A DNA stretch of 64,000 bases from Phaseolus vulgaris (taxonomy: Eukaryota; Streptophyta; Magnoliopsida; Fabales; Fabaceae). Position 1 is the stretch's first letter. Each line of letters opens with the position of its first letter. Below the pieces are notes generated by a model, which did no database searches, was not told the DNA's origin, and saw only the letters and a list, made by a program, of their open reading frames with translations. The stretch is taken from positions 23,859,366 to 23,923,365 of the forward strand of contig NC_023758.2 in the NCBI RefSeq assembly GCF_000499845.2. Direction: 5' to 3'. The position numbers were made by a program, and so were the translations under genes. Below are positions 60,325-64,000 of the stretch, in pieces.

Positions 60325-61199
60325 CTATTATTATTTTAGCATAGTTTATTTTGGATTATTATTGTAAATGACTTTTTGAATATAGTATTGATGTGTTAAA
60401 GGAAGTGTGCAATGATGTGAAAGTAAGATCAAGACATAGTATTTTTAGGAAAGAAAATACCGTGTTAAGATTGTTTAGGATATCCTGACTCTACTGAGAT
60501 AATGGAATCATATAGATAAAGTTATTCAGGTGGAGAGAGTCGAAGGAGGTTCATATGAATGGGGTAAGTTGTTTGAAAGATAACTAACTTGACATGTTAT
60601 ATGAGTTAACCCTGTCATACTAGGAGATAGATGATATTGAGATTATTTATACACATAGTTGTGTGGATTTCACAGTGATATAGTATAACAGGTGCAAATC
60701 TCTAAGTCTAAGTCAACGCACGATTCTTCCAGAAGTAGACTCAAGTGTCTATGTGATATGAGTCAGTGGAAGTCTGACATGTGAAAGATGAATATTGAAT
60801 TTTAATAGACACTTGATGATTTGAGAATTTGTATGAGACTTGATGATTTATGTTTATCAATTTCAAATTGAAATTATATAGAATTTTGTTTTATATAGCT
60901 AATTTACCCTGTTATTTGTTTGTGTTGTTTCTCTATCTGTGGTGATCGTGTATTTACACAGGAGCAGATGATGTTACAGGTGATAGAGCTCCTTAGTGAG
61001 AAGCTGGATGATGAAAATATTTTTTTTCTTTTGAATATTTGTTTTATTTATTTTTTATAAATATTTAAAGTCTTATGAAGAGAGATATGTTTTGAAACAT
61101 TTTAAGAAAGGGTTGTGAACATATTTGTATTATGTTTATATATTCATTTTAATATTTTATACAAATTATAGTTTATAGATGTGAGAAATTATAGGGATG
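59700..61199. other. Unassigned sequence, possibly old retroelement
   Basis: No ORF of note. Composition (T-rich, phrases such as TTAGCTCAGGGTCCTAGTG and ACAGGAGCAGATGATG) resembles LTR or leader DNA of gypsy elements, but no LTR pair or ends were found. A long (AT)n run lies at 60279-60321, and a ~50-bp imperfect repeat (GTATTTTAGCT(C/T)ACACTAAA) occurs twice at 60165-60255. Confidence 0.4.
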
Positions 61200-62201
61200 T
61201 GTACCGTACGGTCCTCGGGCGTTGACCAAAGTCAACATGGTGGGACCCCGAGAAAGGGATCCACTAGAAAGTACTGCAGGGCAGAAAAGAGTCTTCTTTA
61301 AGGTCCACGGCCTCTGGTGTTGACCGGCCTCCGGCGTCGCCCAGGCTCAGCAAAATAAAGGCGTTCGGGGAGTTTGGCAAGCCAGGGAGGTGTCCCCTCC
61401 TGATACCCACGGGTAGGGATAACCGTGGAGGAGGCGACACAATAGGAGGCGGCACGGTAGGGGCGTGGAGGCCTCGGGCCTCGGCATCCCTGACAGTAAA
61501 AATAGATAAAGAAAGGTGGTTTTCAAGCCTCACCCCAGTACCAGAAGGGAGAGACCCAACTTACGAAGGATCTGTGCATGAGGTGTAGGGACGCGGCAGT
61601 GCGCACCACCTCTGGAAAGCCACTGGGACAGAGACGACCCATGAAAGGGTCACGTCCTAGAAGGTGATCCGCATGCATGGCACATGAGGAAGGCAGGGAA
61701 CTCCCAGGGCGGATGACTCAGAAAATGGGTGCATGAGTTGGCACCCATGCAGTCACCCCCGCGCGAGTTGCACTTTGACAGGGCAATCTTACAAACTGAG
61801 AAGGCCCTAAGACTGGGAACAATGTTGCTAAGGAGCGCCCACAGAATGCGCAAGTCTCAGACTGACACGTGGACAGAAAGGTATATAAGGTTTACGATAA
61901 ACAGAATAAGGTACGTCTTAGACATTCTAAGACATTTGAGCAGAAGTGAGCATTTTCAGTTACGATTCAGTTACACATTTCTCTGAACATTAACCTTAGG
62001 TGTTCTGCGACGAGAAGTGTTTGGTGTTTCCTGTCCAATAGCTCACTTGATCATCGAAGTGCAAACGGTCGCGAGGATGCCTTTTGTATCTCTGTTTCAG
62101 GTATTTACGGCGGAGGAAGAACGTTGGAACAGAAGCGAAGGGGTTCTTGAAGCGCAATTCGTAGAGATGCACGAAGGTGTTCGAGTCAACTGGCGGGAAC
62201 A
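61200..62201 (+). mobile_element. Solo LTR, Tat family A
   Basis: TGTACCGTAC...CGGGAACA, 1002 bp. Flanks GGATG (61195-61199) and GAATG (62202-62206) form a target duplication with one mismatch. TATA box GGTATATAAGG near 61879. No primer site follows, so it is solo. Confidence 0.85.
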
Positions 62202-62620
62202 GAATGTTACCATTAACATAATTAAAATATGAAAACAAAATTATTTGTATAATATGAAAGGAGTTAAATTAATACAATTAAACTATACAAAATATTAAAA
62301 TTGTGTGGACAGTGAACAACTAAAAGTATAACTATTTTTTTTATAAAAAAAGTTATATTAAACTCTTGCAATAAAAAAAGAACATAAGAATATGACATCT
62401 CACAAGTAGTTGGAGGTGAACATTTAGGTTTAAGTACATAGATTATGAGTATAAACTTGGATATGAATTTTTAATTTTGGATAATATTTTGGATGGTTTA
62501 CATTGTTAAATGAGTTTAGTGTTTACAAACGATGAGTTTAGTATAAAACATACTTTCTTTGAATTTAAAACATTCCAAATCTCTAACTTATGTAGTGTTT
62601 ATGATGTATTGTATATAAAT
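62202..62620. other. AT-rich spacer
   Basis: No gene or repeat recognised between the two Tat LTRs. Confidence 0.6.
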
Positions 62621-64000
62621 TGTTCTTGTCGGTTGACTCGCTCGCCGGTGGATTCTAACGATGATCACACGCCTGCTTATCTCTGCCTATGTTTGTGTTT
62701 TTCTTGGATCAAAACACATTGTACCTGCAAAGACAAAAGGGCACCCTAGAGGCTGTTTGCACTCCGACGCTCAAGTCAATCTTGGGTCTAAGAAATAGTA
62801 ATGCGTGTAATAGTTATGGTCACAAGAACTGCGTACCTTGTGGGTTCTCTTACTACCCTTTATATAGTATTGGGTTTCCGTTGTTTCCATTACCCGCATT
62901 TAGGGTTTCTGGAGGAATGCCCTTACGCTGCTATTACCCAGTCTTAGTGTAATCTAGCGCATAAGGCTTCCCTTGTTGGAGTGCAACCTCCAACGGAATG
63001 GCCACCTGGGTACCAACTTGTGCACCTAATCTCTGGGGCCACCCGTACTGGGGGTGCCCTAACTGTTCACGTGCCATACATGCAACCTGCCCCTGGAAAA
63101 CATAACCCTAACGGGCCTTAGCGCCTAGAATGGTTCTTTACTTGTGTTGCGCCTGAATGCGCTATTCACATCACACGCATGGACTCTTCGGGACCTAGGA
63201 CTTCCCCTTAACTCTGGTTGGTATTAATGATAACTGATGTGTTTTCTGGGACCTACTTTCGTGGTCCAATTCAGTTGTTTGAGTCGCCGATGCCCGATGT
63301 CACATCGGCCTCACTCTGTTGCCGAGGACACGTCGGCACAGCCTGGTGATCTACATCCGACCACTAATCGGCACCCTGGCTCGTGCCGCTTGTGAGACAC
63401 TGGCTCATGTCGCTCGTGGGACCCAGCTTACACGACCCACCATTACTAGCAGTCAACGATGTCCGAGGACTGGTCAGTACACAGGCCCCCCAGTCTCGAG
63501 TTGTAAACTTGTTCATCGAAGAGACTAAGTTGTCGCCTTTGGCGACCTACGTGGCACTGGGTGAAAAGACGTGAACAGTGCACCGAAGTGACGTCTCTCC
63601 GTACTTGTTTTAATTTGCGCACACGTGGCTGGATCAACGGTCAGGACTTATTGTCGCTTTGCATCCTTGTTTACGTTAACTCTTTCAAAAACCCGCGCTT
63701 CTTCACTGTTCCATCACTTCATTGAAAACTCTCTTCGATCATTCTCTCTTCTCTTCGAACGCTCTCGCTTCTCCCTCATCAATCACTACCTTCAAACCTC
63801 AACTGCTTAAAGGTATGATTTTTACTTCATGACTTGCCTTCGTTTCACGATTCCACTGCCCATAACATGCGATAACTGCTCTGGGACTGTTTAATATTTT
63901 TGCACTTTAGGTATTCTTCTTCTACACTATTTGTGTTCTTCGTTTTGTTGAGTTTATGTGTTTCTGGTTCATCGAGTCACGTTGCTTCTTCTGAACCTTC
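62621..64000 (-). mobile_element. Tat family B element, 3' end, running out of the window
   Basis: LTR 62621-63481 (TGTTCTTGTC...GGTCAGTACA, 861 bp) is followed by the inverted polypurine tract CAGGCCCCCCAGTC. In minus orientation this is the 3' LTR. 63482-64000 matches 31870-32430 inverted. The element body lies to the right of the window. Confidence 0.88.
63482..64000 (+). promoter_or_regulatory. Promoter and leader of the antisense gene of the right-edge Tat element
   Basis: Contains G-box ACACGTGG at 63621-63628 and splice donor TTAAAG|GTATGA at 63813, as in the two other copies. The start codon would lie beyond the window if the leader intron is spliced. Confidence 0.5.

Overview
This is a plant nuclear genome window, probably from a legume. 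The evidence is one intron-rich chromatin/silencing gene, several plant LTR-retrotransposon lineages, a legume-type TRIM, MITEs and very AT-rich spacers. The legume assignment is inference from repeat families, not proof. No rRNA, tRNA or CRISPR was found.

Layout, left half (1-33.6 kb). This is almost entirely nested transposons. (i) 1-6328: a minus-strand Ty1/copia element (Sirevirus-like), cut by the window edge, inserted in a ~553-bp tandem repeat (6329-7590). (ii) 7591-16189: an old gypsy gag fragment holds a reverse-oriented solo LTR (7697-16128), which holds a Ty3/gypsy Tat element (7892-15469, perfect 5-bp duplication AGTTC). (iii) 16190-17855: a second, truncated copia copy, followed by a TGATA...TATCA LTR-like unit (17856-18404). 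(iv) 18405-33227: the 3' part of a second Tat element with an antisense accessory gene. It is interrupted by a 12.5-kb gypsy element (19298-31767, duplication GTTTG). That element is itself invaded by a related minus-strand element in its 5' LTR (19885-24965) and by a hAT-type transposon filled with a GC-rich 26-bp array (26874-28613, 8-bp duplication ACTATCCT). Both inner gypsy elements join protease directly to integrase with no reverse transcriptase, so they look like a non-autonomous family.

Middle (33.6-56.8 kb). AT-rich intergenic DNA carries MITEs, a TRIM and a 149-bp duplication. Its one clear gene, at 41943-48328 on the plus strand, has ten exons and encodes about 1431 residues. The domain order is AT-hook, PHD, SWIB, Plus3, GYF, GW motifs and C-terminal CCCH zinc finger, the architecture of Arabidopsis NERD and zinc finger CCCH protein 44. 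One intron is a textbook U12-type AT-AC intron, and the last exon holds four exact-length 150-bp repeats.

Right end (56.8-64 kb). Two solo LTRs of the first Tat family, a CACTA-like repeat block, and the 3' LTR plus antisense promoter of another Tat element that runs out of the window.

How it works together: the retroelements are mostly decayed (nonsense codons, frameshifts, lost catalytic residues, solo LTRs). The only gene likely to make a full protein resembles factors that couple Argonaute-bound small RNAs to DNA methylation, the pathway that silences such elements. That functional link is inference from homology.
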